A stretch of 64,000 nt of DNA from an uncultured delta proteobacterium (GTDB taxonomy: Bacteria; Myxococcota_A; Polyangia; Polyangiales; Polyangiaceae), in NCBI GenBank assembly GCA_903892415.1, contig CAITIQ010000373.1, positions 62,001-126,000 on the forward strand, read 5' to 3'. Below, in pieces: positions 24,867 to 33,491 of the stretch. Each line of letters begins with the position of its first letter. Position 1 is the first letter of the stretch. The notes under the pieces are model-generated. The model was not told the origin of the DNA. It made no database searches and saw only the letters and a program-made list of their open reading frames with translations. Position numbers and translations under genes: made by a program.

Positions 24867-25898
24867 TCAGTAGCGGCTCGGTTGGTGCGCCTCGAGCATG
24901 CGTGCCGCATTGTCATGCAAGATCTTGCGACGAAGTGCGGGCTGCCCTTCGGTGGCAATGAGCACTTTTGCTAGCGGTAGAATAGGATGATAAAACGGCC
25001 AATCCGAGCCGAACAGGATGCGGCTGTCGTCCCCACCGTGGTCAATCACGTCGCGCAGCTGGCCAAGCGAAATGCAGGAGATATCCAAGTAGGCATTCTT
25101 GTAGCGGCGGTAGAGCCCAATCGCCTCCCAATGTTGCGTGGCCCCGGAATGGCCGAGAACAAATGTCGTCTTGGGATGTGCCTTGAGCGCTGCCTCGTAA
25201 AAACGGACCTGCCCACAATAAGCGCCTAGCTTGGGCTCGATGCCAGCTGGCCCACAATGCCAGAAGACCGGAACGCCGGCTTCGCCGCACAGCCCGTAGA
25301 TGTGCATCGCCTTCGGGTGGTCCGGGCGAATGAACATGTTGGGCGGGTGGATCTTGATGCCGCGCGCGCCGAGGTGCAGTTGCTCCTCGAACTTGTGTTT
25401 CGCATGGAATGACCGGGGGTACACGCTGCCATAGCCGGTGACGTCGGTGCGGTCTTTGGCTGTTGCTAAGGTCCTCGCGACGTGCAGCGTTGGGACAGGC
25501 ATATCAATGCCCAAGACAATCGAGTGCGTGACGCCCATGGATTGCATGTCGCGAGCAAGGTTGGGCGCTGTGTGATACTGCCGTAAACCCTTCCCGCGAA
25601 CGCCACCGTGCAATAGCTCGCGAAGCATGGCCTGCAGCTCGACCTTGGTGAAACATTGGTTCGCGTAGATGTCGAGGTGATGCGCGCAACAGCGACCGAG
25701 CAGCAAATGTGAATCCGCGTGGCTTGCCTGCAGGTCGATATGGGAGGCCTTGAGGGAAGGCAGCGCGTAATGCGTATGAACGTCGATGATTGGCCCAATG
25801 CTGCTGTCCGAAACCACGACTTCCCCATGGTGCTCGGAGAACCATGGGAGGGCCGCGAGCGCGTCTCGCGTGGCGTAGCGAAGCGGGTGAGATTCCAT
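24867..25898 (-). CDS. Amidohydrolase-2 family metal hydrolase
   Basis: The protein has 343 residues. The ATG at 25898 follows GAGGAC at good distance; the longer upstream frame overlaps the neighbouring gene. It has the TIM-barrel amidohydrolase signature: IDVHTHY (His41, His43), KIHPPNMF, FWHCG, LGHSG and GSDWPFYHP, which supplies the last metal-binding Asp. Members hydrolyse or decarboxylate small molecules; the substrate is not predictable. It starts 8 bases after the NodB-like gene, so the two form an operon. It ends convergently 8 bases from the RNA-repair operon. Confidence 0.85.
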   Translation of the reverse strand: MESHPLRYATRDALAALPWFSEHHGEVVVSDSSIGPIIDVHTHYALPSLKASHIDLQASHADSHLLLGRCCAHHLDIYANQCFTKVELQAMLRELLHGGVRGKGLRQYHTAPNLARDMQSMGVTHSIVLGIDMPVPTLHVARTLATAKDRTDVTGYGSVYPRSFHAKHKFEEQLHLGARGIKIHPPNMFIRPDHPKAMHIYGLCGEAGVPVFWHCGPAGIEPKLGAYCGQVRFYEAALKAHPKTTFVLGHSGATQHWEAIGLYRRYKNAYLDISCISLGQLRDVIDHGGDDSRILFGSDWPFYHPILPLAKVLIATEGQPALRRKILHDNAARMLEAHQPSRY

Positions 25899-25906
25899 CG
25901 TAGTCC

Positions 25907-27022
25907 TCAACCACCCTCGGTTCGACAGGGCGGTTTGGCAAACACATAGTCGCGATAGTCGTTGGGGTCTCCGCAATGGCCGTCCATCGCTGCGCGAGCA
26001 ATGTTGAAGAGCTCTCGGGCGGTGACGTAGTGGAGCTTCCAGCGGGTGCCGTCGTTGTAAAGCTTGGCCAAGGTCTCGTGCATTTTCTGCGCCTTTTCTC
26101 CTAGCAACGTCTCGGCTTCTTTCTCGGGCGCGCCGTGCGTGTGGAGCTTGACGAAGGTCCACTCGGGGCGACCATCCACACAGATTCCGAGGTCTCCCCA
26201 AAGTTTGACGCGTTTGTCGGAAGGAGGATTCGAAGCCATCAACGCCCCAAACTCAATTTTGGGGCGACCTCTATCGAGGTAGAAACCGTTTGGTCCCGTG
26301 ATGAACAGCATGCGGTCGTCGTAGCTCTTGCCCACGCGTGAGCGCTCGCCGTCCTCGTAGGCGCGACGTCGTTTCAAATCCCCTGTGGGCCAAAACAGCT
26401 GATTGACGGTGCGCGGGTGGGAGCGGTCCTCCGGCGCAGGAAACGTCATATCGGTGTAACAGCCGAGCTCGTGAAGCAGATCGACTTCGTCGTCTACACC
26501 GCAATAGCGCCCATCGGGGCGCGCATTCGACAGGCACCAGTTGCCATGAATGAACGCGAACTTGGGCGCGCCATCAACGCGCGTGAAATGGCCGTGGCTG
26601 GCCATGCTGTCGACGTAACGGCGTACGTCGGCGGCTAGGCTGGCTCTTGTATCTCCGTCGTGGTGGAGGTGAAGCTCGACCTCGCCACAGCCTTGCTTGA
26701 CCATCTCCTTAAGCGCGTCCAGCCAGCGCGCCCGGTAGTGCTCTCCTGGGAAAAAGAAGCTGTGCTGCGGCATATTGCCGTCGGCGTCTCGAAAACGACT
26801 AAACGCTTTGGGGTACTGCTCCTGCCAGGTGGCAACTCGAGCATCTGCTTGCGTGTCGGTAACGCCCGCAAACAGTGGCTCCCAGTGGTCGCAGATCGCG
26901 AAGAGCAGATGCCGGGTCCCGGTAGCGCGAGCCGCCTCACGTTGGTGCACGAGGGCGTGCTTCAGATAGCTGGGACCCCAAAGGTGAATCTGCTTTTGCT
27001 GGAGATAGCGGAAGATCTGCAT
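25907..27022 (-). CDS. Polysaccharide-deacetylase-like (NodB-fold) protein
   Basis: The protein has 371 residues without a signal peptide. AICDHWEPLF and HSFFFPGEHY, then VELHLHHDGDT and FAFIHGNW, have the spacing of the metal-binding and catalytic strands of the glycoside hydrolase/deacetylase superfamily. The Asp-His pair and HLHHDGD would bind metal. It is longer than a minimal NodB domain, and I recognise it only at superfamily level. It is encoded just before the amidohydrolase and probably shares a pathway with it, perhaps surface-glycan modification given the polysaccharide genes on both sides; this is inference. Confidence 0.65.
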   Translation of the reverse strand: MQIFRYLQQKQIHLWGPSYLKHALVHQREAARATGTRHLLFAICDHWEPLFAGVTDTQADARVATWQEQYPKAFSRFRDADGNMPQHSFFFPGEHYRARWLDALKEMVKQGCGEVELHLHHDGDTRASLAADVRRYVDSMASHGHFTRVDGAPKFAFIHGNWCLSNARPDGRYCGVDDEVDLLHELGCYTDMTFPAPEDRSHPRTVNQLFWPTGDLKRRRAYEDGERSRVGKSYDDRMLFITGPNGFYLDRGRPKIEFGALMASNPPSDKRVKLWGDLGICVDGRPEWTFVKLHTHGAPEKEAETLLGEKAQKMHETLAKLYNDGTRWKLHYVTARELFNIARAAMDGHCGDPNDYRDYVFAKPPCRTEGG

Positions 27023-27097
27023 TTGGCTCCTGAGGCGAGACGGGAGGGAGAACGGCTAACATTGCAAGCTAGGGTCGGCGCGTAGCGCTCCTGCGAG

Positions 27098-27706
27098 CTA
27101 GTGCTCCACGAGCAGAACGCCTAGAAGCAGCTCCGGCGGTAGTTGCTTGGCTCTAGCGAGGATGTCCCCCTGCTTCGTCTTACCGGCCCTACCAAGCACG
27201 ATGACGCCGTCGATGAGGTTCAGGACCGAGGCAAATTCACCTGGCCAGGCGCAACCAGAAAGGTCCACCAAGACTGCACGTAAACCCGGACGTTCGGGCG
27301 TTACAAAATCGAGTAGCTGGCTGACCGCGCGGACCTTGTCTCCCGCTGGTGCTCGTTCCCCCGGTGCTAAACACACGATGCCGGAGCCCAGTACCGAGCT
27401 GAAGATGCCCTTTGGCGTCGTGTTCGTCGGGAGGCTTTTGCGCTCCGGATCGAATAAGGCGACCAACGAACCAGTTACGAATGCGAGCGCGCGGCCAAGC
27501 TTTTCACCAGCGCCCAGCACGTCCACGTGGGTGTCCGCGGGAAGGAGACCGATCGTGCCATAGCCGGTGTGCTTGAGTTCACGCGCCAGTCGCGCCGACT
27601 CGGAATCAATGGTGAGCAGCTCCTCGGCACCAACGGCGCGCCGAGACTGGCCCATCATTTGAAGGACATCGTTGATCTCGGTGACGGCTATAAAGTCTCG
27701 GGCCAC
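27098..27706 (-). CDS. Degenerate BY-kinase/CpsD-like protein without Walker A
   Basis: A GTG at 27706 gives 202 residues starting with ARDFIAVTEIND. The start is uncertain because the frame stays open upstream. The fold order matches CpsD/Wzc ATPases: a strand-loop region at GTIGLLPADTHVDVLGAGEK, VALFDPERKSLP at the Walker A' position, IVCLAPGERAP, then AVLVDLSGCAWPGEFASVL at Walker B, and IDGVIVLGRAGKT and LGVLLVEH at the end. No GKT/S P-loop is present, so ATP binding looks lost. It is probably a non-catalytic regulator of polysaccharide export. It is divergent from the outer-membrane barrel gene by 57 bases. Confidence 0.6.
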   Translation of the reverse strand: MARDFIAVTEINDVLQMMGQSRRAVGAEELLTIDSESARLARELKHTGYGTIGLLPADTHVDVLGAGEKLGRALAFVTGSLVALFDPERKSLPTNTTPKGIFSSVLGSGIVCLAPGERAPAGDKVRAVSQLLDFVTPERPGLRAVLVDLSGCAWPGEFASVLNLIDGVIVLGRAGKTKQGDILARAKQLPPELLLGVLLVEH

Positions 27707-27763
27707 GGGAAAGTTAACGACAGTAGCCTCGCGGAAGCAAAGGCATGCTAGCACAGGAGGCTC

Positions 27764-29164
27764 GTGGCTCGATTTCTGGTGCAAGTACGTTGGTGGGGCG
27801 CGGGGCTCGTGTTGGCGGGGTCCCAGCACGTTCGTGCCCAAGTCGCCGCCGACGTGGATCTGGCCGCGACCGCGAGCATTGGAGTGACGGACAACGTTGC
27901 CAACACGCCAACGCCGGAGGCGAATGCCGGTCTGGACGTGCTCCGGCCCCGAGGGGATGTGTTTGGCACCATCGCGCCGTCCGTCCGCCTACAACTCGAG
28001 ACGCCGGGGACTACACATACCCTTGCATATGCCTTCGGCTACACCTTCAACCTGCTGAACTCCGATGCGAACAACTACTCGAACGGGCTTAGCTATGGCC
28101 TTCGCACGCCTGTCTCGGAGGTCACCGAGATGACCTTGAGCCTCGCGGGAGCGCAGGCAACCGCAGCCGCTCTTCAGCTTTTGGCTCCTGCGGCTGCCGG
28201 GCAGCCCCAGCCGAACACCGGCACCAACAACATCGTACTCAGCGGCGGCGGCGGACTGGGGTTCTCGACTGAGTTGTCCGAGACGGTGTCGGTTTCCCAG
28301 ACTTTTTCGGGGTCTTACGTTTACACGTTGGTTCCCGACGGCGCTGATACGAGCACAGCGTTGGCGTCGGCTGCGCTCGGGCTCAACAAGCGCTTTTTGA
28401 TCAACCAGCTCGGGTTTGAGCAGAGCAACGACTTCCAGCGCGGAAGGACCGCCAACCTCGGTGACGTTCAGGGCATAGAAACCTATCAGGTCTTGCATCG
28501 CGGACGGGCCACGTGGACCCACCAATTCAACGAGGAAGCACAGACTTCAGTCGGAGCCGGAATCGTAGTTGGCTACGATCCGACGTCGGACCTTCCGGCC
28601 GTCGTCAATCCTGTTGGCAACCTTGCCTTCACATACGCGTTGCCCTCCGGCCTGTTGACGTTCGGCTACAATCACGACGCCACGCCCAACGTGCTGCTCG
28701 CTCAAGTCACTCTGGTTGACGCCGGTAACGTGAATGCCACTTATCTCTTGCCCAAGGGCTTCGATCTATCCGCGACGGTTGGAGCCAGCATCAATCGCGC
28801 CTTTCTCGGTCCCGGCGGTTTCGGCCCACCGACAGGTGCGTGGCTGGGAGACGCTGCTGTAGGCTGGGTGCCAGCGACGGTGCCCATGCGTTTGGAGTTG
28901 CGTTACCAGTTCAGCCATCAGCAACGGCTCTACTTGCAAGATGTTGCGCTCCCGACAATCACGCGGCACAGCGGCTTGCTCAATACGACGTTCGCGTGGC
29001 CTGGTCAGCCAACGGTGGCCCGCGCCGCGTTCACTGCGTTGCCCGCGCCAACAGCAAGTCTCGACATACTCGGTCGGCAGGCGCCCCGCACCGAGCGCGG
29101 TGAGGATGAAGAGACCAAGAAAAGCGAGTCAGAAGCAGAAGGGCGCGCCCCCCCGGCGGACTAA
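27764..29164 (+). CDS. Outer-membrane beta-barrel protein
   Basis: The protein has 466 residues. The GTG at 27764 is preceded by a perfect AGGAGG at 27755-27760. The signal peptide ends near HVRAQVAA. The body consists of alternating short amphipathic strands typical of large barrels (FGYTFNLLNSDANNYSNGLSYGL is one hairpin region, spanning about residues 91-113), with aromatic-ended strands such as RLELRYQFSHQQRL near the end. A charged low-complexity tail follows (about 440-466). Myxobacterial exopolysaccharide pathways use comparable barrels (Wzp type), and the divergent CpsD-like gene supports such a role. That role is inference. Confidence 0.75.
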   Translation: MARFLVQVRWWGAGLVLAGSQHVRAQVAADVDLAATASIGVTDNVANTPTPEANAGLDVLRPRGDVFGTIAPSVRLQLETPGTTHTLAYAFGYTFNLLNSDANNYSNGLSYGLRTPVSEVTEMTLSLAGAQATAAALQLLAPAAAGQPQPNTGTNNIVLSGGGGLGFSTELSETVSVSQTFSGSYVYTLVPDGADTSTALASAALGLNKRFLINQLGFEQSNDFQRGRTANLGDVQGIETYQVLHRGRATWTHQFNEEAQTSVGAGIVVGYDPTSDLPAVVNPVGNLAFTYALPSGLLTFGYNHDATPNVLLAQVTLVDAGNVNATYLLPKGFDLSATVGASINRAFLGPGGFGPPTGAWLGDAAVGWVPATVPMRLELRYQFSHQQRLYLQDVALPTITRHSGLLNTTFAWPGQPTVARAAFTALPAPTASLDILGRQAPRTERGEDEETKKSESEAEGRAPPAD

Positions 29165-29224
29165 CCGGCACCCTTATAGATCCTCGCTGACGCGCAGCCT
29201 GATTCCCGTGTTAGCTTCCAGGCC

Positions 29225-31069
29225 ATGTGCGGCATCGTTGGCTACGTCGGCAATCAGGAATGTGCAGACCTCTTGGTGGATGGGCTCCGTCGGTTGGAAT
29301 ACCGCGGCTATGACTCAGCGGGGCTCGCCACGCTGGTGCGCTCCGACGGTGAGAAGCGACCGATTGAGGTCCTTCGCGCGGTGGGCAAGCTGGGCAATCT
29401 AGTTGCCGCGTTGCGTGAGCGCCCGCTCAAGGGAACGACTGGCATCGGACATACGCGTTGGGCAACCCACGGGCGCCCCACCGAGGTCAATGCGCACCCC
29501 CACGTAGCTGGTCCCATCGCGCTGGTTCACAACGGCATCATTGAGAACCACCTGGCCCTCAAGCGAGAGCTCTCGGCCGAGGGAGTGAAGTTCTCCTCGG
29601 ACACCGACACGGAGATGGTGGCGCACCTGATCCACCGCGAAGCCAAGGCTGGGCACGAGCTGTTTGTGGCGGTGAAGCGAGCCCTCGCGCAGGTTCACGG
29701 GGCCTATGCGGTGGCCGTGATTGACCAGCGGCAGCCCGACCGAATCGTTGTTGCAAAGAACGCGTCACCGTTGGTCATTGGTTTTGGCGACGGCGAAATG
29801 TTCGCCGCCAGCGATATCCCCGCGGTGCTGCCCTACACCAATCGCGTCTTGCTGTTGGAAGACGGTGAAGTCGGTCTTCTCACCGCTGACGGCATTCAGG
29901 TGGAGAGCCTTGATGGCAAGAAGGTCGAGCGAGAGCCGCGCACCATCACCTGGAGTGCCGCGCAGGCCGAGAAGGGCGGCTTCAAGCACTTCATGCTGAA
30001 GGAGATTCACGAGCAGCCGCGAGCGATCGAGGACACGTTGCGCGGACGAGTGGACCTGGCCAATGGCGACATCATCGCGAGCGAGATTGGGCTCGATGAA
30101 GCAACTGTCGCAAAAGTGCAGCGCGTCTATTTCATTGCCTGCGGAACGAGCAGCCACGCAACGCTTTACGGGCGCCAGTTGGTCGAGTCGCTCGCTGGGA
30201 TTCCGTCGCAGTGTGAGCTTGCTAGCGAGTTCGTCGGTCGAGACCCGGTGATTGGTCCGACGGACCTCGTCGTCGCTGTCTCCCAGTCCGGAGAAACGCT
30301 CGACACGCTCGCTGCGCTCAAGGTGGCAAAGGAAAAGGGCGCCCAGCTGCTCGCGATCGCCAACGTGATTCATTCTGCGATTCCGCGGGCGGCTGGAGCT
30401 GCGTTCTACACGCATGCGGGCCCAGAGATCGGCGTTGCTTCCACCAAGTGCTTCACCACCCAGTTGGCCGCTTGTTTGTTGCTTGCGGTGTACTTGGGGC
30501 GAAGAAACGGCAAGCTCAGCAAGGAGAAGGCGCAGGAACTCTTGCAGCACACAGTGGAGCTGCCGCACCACATGCGAGCGACGTTGGCTCTGGATGACCT
30601 CGTGCGAGATCTTGCACGGCCTCTGGCAAGCTCGCACAGCGCGCTGTTCCTCGGTCGCGGAGTTAGCTTTCCGATCGCCGTCGAAGGTGCGCTCAAACTC
30701 AAAGAAATCTCATACATTCATGCGGAGGGCTATGCCGCTGGCGAGATGAAGCACGGCCCCATCGCTCTGATCGACGCGAACATGCCGGTGATCGCGGTGA
30801 TGCCGGATGATCGCTCCTACGAGAAGATCGCCAGCAACGTGCAGGAGGCCCGCGCGCGAGACGGCGTGGTGATCGCGATCGCTACGCGCGGTAACTCGGA
30901 GATCGGCGCTATCGCCAACAAGGTGATCTACGTGCCCAAGGTGGATCCGCTGCTCTCGCCGTTCATCACGTCGATCCCGCTGCAGCTGCTCTCGTACTAC
31001 GTCGCTGACTTCAAAGGCACCGACGTCGATCAGCCGCGCAATCTCGCAAAGACCGTAACTGTGGAGTGA
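29225..31069 (+). CDS. glmS: Glutamine-fructose-6-phosphate aminotransferase
   Basis: The protein has 614 residues, the standard length. It makes glucosamine 6-phosphate from fructose 6-phosphate and glutamine, feeding UDP-GlcNAc synthesis. The N-terminal glutaminase begins MCGIVGYVG with Cys2 as nucleophile and has RRLEYRGYDSAG and HTRWATHG. Two SIS isomerase domains follow (IACGTSSHATLYGRQ; SQSGETLDT; LGRGVSFPIAVEGALKLKE) and the end is PRNLAKTVTVE. All diagnostic motifs are intact. Two hairpins follow the stop. No glmS ribozyme is expected outside Firmicutes, and the 60-base leader is too short for one. Confidence 0.98.
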   Translation: MCGIVGYVGNQECADLLVDGLRRLEYRGYDSAGLATLVRSDGEKRPIEVLRAVGKLGNLVAALRERPLKGTTGIGHTRWATHGRPTEVNAHPHVAGPIALVHNGIIENHLALKRELSAEGVKFSSDTDTEMVAHLIHREAKAGHELFVAVKRALAQVHGAYAVAVIDQRQPDRIVVAKNASPLVIGFGDGEMFAASDIPAVLPYTNRVLLLEDGEVGLLTADGIQVESLDGKKVEREPRTITWSAAQAEKGGFKHFMLKEIHEQPRAIEDTLRGRVDLANGDIIASEIGLDEATVAKVQRVYFIACGTSSHATLYGRQLVESLAGIPSQCELASEFVGRDPVIGPTDLVVAVSQSGETLDTLAALKVAKEKGAQLLAIANVIHSAIPRAAGAAFYTHAGPEIGVASTKCFTTQLAACLLLAVYLGRRNGKLSKEKAQELLQHTVELPHHMRATLALDDLVRDLARPLASSHSALFLGRGVSFPIAVEGALKLKEISYIHAEGYAAGEMKHGPIALIDANMPVIAVMPDDRSYEKIASNVQEARARDGVVIAIATRGNSEIGAIANKVIYVPKVDPLLSPFITSIPLQLLSYYVADFKGTDVDQPRNLAKTVTVE

Positions 31070-31079
31070 GCGTTTGGAG

Positions 31080-31140
31080 GCGCCCTTACGGGCGCTGTCC
31101 GTCTGTTGGTGGGGGCGTGTTGTCGCCCCCAGTCTTTTGC
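31080..31140 (+). terminator. Tandem hairpin terminator after glmS
   Basis: Stem GCGCCC/GGGCGC with loop TTAC (31080-31095) is followed by a stronger stem GGGGGCG/CGCCCCC with loop TGTTGT (31111-31130) and then AGTCTTTTGC. The second stem plus its short T-tract fits an intrinsic terminator for glmS. Confidence 0.75.
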
Positions 31141-31147
31141 TCTCGGC

Positions 31148-31840
31148 TCAGGTGGCTGACCAAAGCTTCAGGCCACCGAGCATCCCCGCGGTGTTGTCAA
31201 TCAGCTGCACATTGGGTGGGAAATCGGCTTGCGTGAGTCGTGAGGCGTTGCCGCCGCCGAGATACAAGCGCCGATAGTTGAAGATCGGTGCGAGTCGAGC
31301 AGGGATCGCCAGCACTCGCTTTGCCCACTTCTTGTTGCCGATCTCTTTGCGCGCCGCTTCATCCACGCGGTCCTCGTAGGTCTCCTTCTCGTTCCACGGG
31401 TGGTGGCCGAACTCGAGGTTCCAAACGCAGTGGCCGTTGACATAGAGGCCGCTGCCCAAGCCCGTTCCGAGCGTGAGCACGAACTCCACACCCTTGCCCT
31501 CGATCACGGCCAGTCCCTGGACATCGGCGTCGTTGGCTACGCGAGCGGGCTTCCCCAAGTGCGTTTCCAGGGCGGCCTGAAGCTCAAAGCCTCCCCAATC
31601 TCCGTCCAAGTTGGGCGCGGTCATTACCACCCCGTTCTCAACGACCCCGGGGAAACCGCAAGAGACCCGATCGAAGTCCTGGTGCCCTCTAGCGACGGTC
31701 AGCGCGGTCTGCAGCACAGCCTCCGGTGTCGCAGGACGCGGCGTTTCCAGCCGAATTCGTTCTCCTTTCGCTTCACCCGTCTCGGCGAAGACGTTGCCCT
31801 TGATTCCAGTTCCCCCGACGTCGATGCATAGTGTGAGCAT
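31148..31840 (-). CDS. ppgK: Polyphosphate glucokinase (ROK family)
   Basis: The ATG at 31840 gives 230 residues, short like other PpgK proteins. It has LCIDVGGTGIKG for phosphate binding, CGFPGVVENG, ANDADVQG with the catalytic-type Asp, and LGTGLGSGLYVNG. The Cys-rich zinc motif of typical ROK glucokinases is absent; GHHPWNEKETYEDRV stands there, as in polyphosphate-dependent enzymes. It should phosphorylate glucose using inorganic polyphosphate, and perhaps ATP. It converges on glmS, so both act at the hexose-phosphate node but are transcribed separately. Confidence 0.85.
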   Translation of the reverse strand: MLTLCIDVGGTGIKGNVFAETGEAKGERIRLETPRPATPEAVLQTALTVARGHQDFDRVSCGFPGVVENGVVMTAPNLDGDWGGFELQAALETHLGKPARVANDADVQGLAVIEGKGVEFVLTLGTGLGSGLYVNGHCVWNLEFGHHPWNEKETYEDRVDEAARKEIGNKKWAKRVLAIPARLAPIFNYRRLYLGGGNASRLTQADFPPNVQLIDNTAGMLGGLKLWSAT

Positions 31841-31971
31841 GCCCGGCCACGTTATCACGCCCTGAGCGCGAAAGGCCCTACGCAGCGTGGAGGTTCATCA
31901 CAAGCCGCTCCCCGCCACGGGTGCTTGTACTTCGCCAAATGGCTGGACTAAGGTCCTCCGCGGAGTAGCTC

Positions 31972-32982
31972 ATGGCCGCAATGGATGACGTTCCCCGGGA
32001 GATTCTACAGGCTGCTTACAAGCGCAACCCAATCTACATCTACAAGGTGCCCCTGCACTTTTCGCTGTGGATCGGCAGTGGGTTTCTTCTGAACTGGGTT
32101 CACACCCAGAGCTTCCACCTCGGCATCAAGGTGGCGCTGGGTGTCCTGGTTTCTTTGCTCGTCACCAATCTGATTCGTGGCTTGGGCGCCGTCGCCCATG
32201 ACTCGGTGCACGGGACGGTGTTCAAGTCGAAGGTGGCTTCCTATTGGTTCGGCCTACTGTGCTGGTCGCCGACCGGCATGAGTTACACGATCTACTCGAA
32301 CTACCACCTGCATCATCACCGCATCACCAACACCTACCCTGACGTGGATAACTTCGTGGTCACCGACTACACGAAGAACCCTGCAGCCGCGCGCTTGTTG
32401 ATGTTGGCGGTCTACACGTTCGCCTACCCGATCTACTTCCTCTTCCAGATGTTCCGCTACACAGCCCGGCTCACGGCTTGGCAGAAGGTTCGAATGAACC
32501 TCGAGCTGTTGGGCTTCTGGGGTTTCGTCGGGTTCCTGTTCTACTCGTTGCCGGGCTACGTCACGTTCTTCGTGTTCGGATTGCCCTTCATCCTCGGGAC
32601 GATCCTCGCGAGCACGACGTCGATGATCGAGCATTTCGAGATGGAGCCAGGCGAGGACGCGTACGGCTCACGTACCTACGCAATCGACCACCACTTCCTC
32701 AACTTCCTCTGGAACAACGTCAGCTTTCACAACGAGCACCACAAGTTCCCCGGCATTCCCTGGTACAACCTGCGTAGCTTCCACGAAGCCGCGTTTCCCT
32801 ACTACGATGCCAAGGTCCAGCAGGAGTGTCACAAGAGCTTCTTTGGACTTGTGTGGAGCCTGTGGGGCCGCGTGCTCAACATCGACGTCGAGAAGATCGA
32901 GGCGAAGTACGCAAACCTCAATCGGGTCGAAGAGAAGAAGAAGCACATGGATCTTCCAGGCATTGCACCGGTGAACGTTTGA
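31972..32982 (+). CDS. Membrane fatty-acid desaturase
   Basis: The protein has 336 residues with about four membrane helices. It has three His boxes of the di-iron desaturase/hydroxylase superfamily: HDSVHG, HLHHHRITN and HNEHHKFPG. The segment AHDSVHGTVF and the final FHNEHHKFPGIPWYNLR match acyl-lipid desaturases that also include sterol and carotenoid enzymes. It probably introduces a double bond into membrane lipid acyl chains using oxygen and reduced ferredoxin or a similar donor. Regiochemistry cannot be read from sequence. The next gene starts 2 bases after its stop. Confidence 0.88.
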   Translation: MAAMDDVPREILQAAYKRNPIYIYKVPLHFSLWIGSGFLLNWVHTQSFHLGIKVALGVLVSLLVTNLIRGLGAVAHDSVHGTVFKSKVASYWFGLLCWSPTGMSYTIYSNYHLHHHRITNTYPDVDNFVVTDYTKNPAAARLLMLAVYTFAYPIYFLFQMFRYTARLTAWQKVRMNLELLGFWGFVGFLFYSLPGYVTFFVFGLPFILGTILASTTSMIEHFEMEPGEDAYGSRTYAIDHHFLNFLWNNVSFHNEHHKFPGIPWYNLRSFHEAAFPYYDAKVQQECHKSFFGLVWSLWGRVLNIDVEKIEAKYANLNRVEEKKKHMDLPGIAPVNV

Positions 32983-32984
32983 GG

Positions 32985-33482
32985 ATGAACCAGCGCTGGT
33001 TCGCATTGACGGCCTTACTCGCTATCGCGCCATTGGCCGAGAGCTGCGGAGGCACGTCGGTGTTCGACGCTGTGGATCCGAAGGCCTGCGGCTCAGGCCA
33101 TGGTTGCCCAACGGCTGCCTGCCTCTGCAATGATGGCTCCGCTGTGCTCGACACCACCTGCGAGCTCGGCTCTTGCCGCGACTCGCAGACTCTCTGCGAA
33201 GAGCGCTGTGACTCCCTCCAGGGCCTCGCCTCGGTGATTGAATCAAGCACCGACGAGGTCGCCCTGCCTCAATGTGAACAGATCTGCGCTCGGGTCGAAA
33301 TCAACGGCTGTGAACTTGGTTGCGACACGCTTTTCTCCGAGTGCCTGCCCCCAACGAGTTGCTCCGATGGAGCCAAGTCTTTCTGGGACTGCGTGGCTTC
33401 CGATGCGGTCTTCAGTTGTCGGGACAACGCTGTGCGCGTCGAGGGTTGCGACACCAGTCAGCTCGCGTTCTGTGACGGCTGA
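32985..33482 (+). CDS. Cys-rich putative lipoprotein
   Basis: The ATG at 32985 follows GAGG and gives 165 residues. The signal peptide ends LAPLAESC, so Cys21 may be lipidated. The mature part carries about 20 Cys residues in closely spaced patterns (CGSGHGCPTAACLC; CRDSQTLCEERC; CEQICARVEINGCELGC), which implies several disulfides in the periplasm or on the surface. I recognise no family. It is encoded directly after the desaturase gene and is probably co-transcribed with it, although a functional link is not evident. Confidence 0.7.
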   Translation: MNQRWFALTALLAIAPLAESCGGTSVFDAVDPKACGSGHGCPTAACLCNDGSAVLDTTCELGSCRDSQTLCEERCDSLQGLASVIESSTDEVALPQCEQICARVEINGCELGCDTLFSECLPPTSCSDGAKSFWDCVASDAVFSCRDNAVRVEGCDTSQLAFCDG

Positions 33483-33491
33483 CCCCAGCCG

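Noticed and set aside
29165..29224. glmS ribozyme upstream of glmS
   Set aside because: The gap is only 60 bases, the ribozyme core is not seen, and this riboswitch is a Firmicutes feature.
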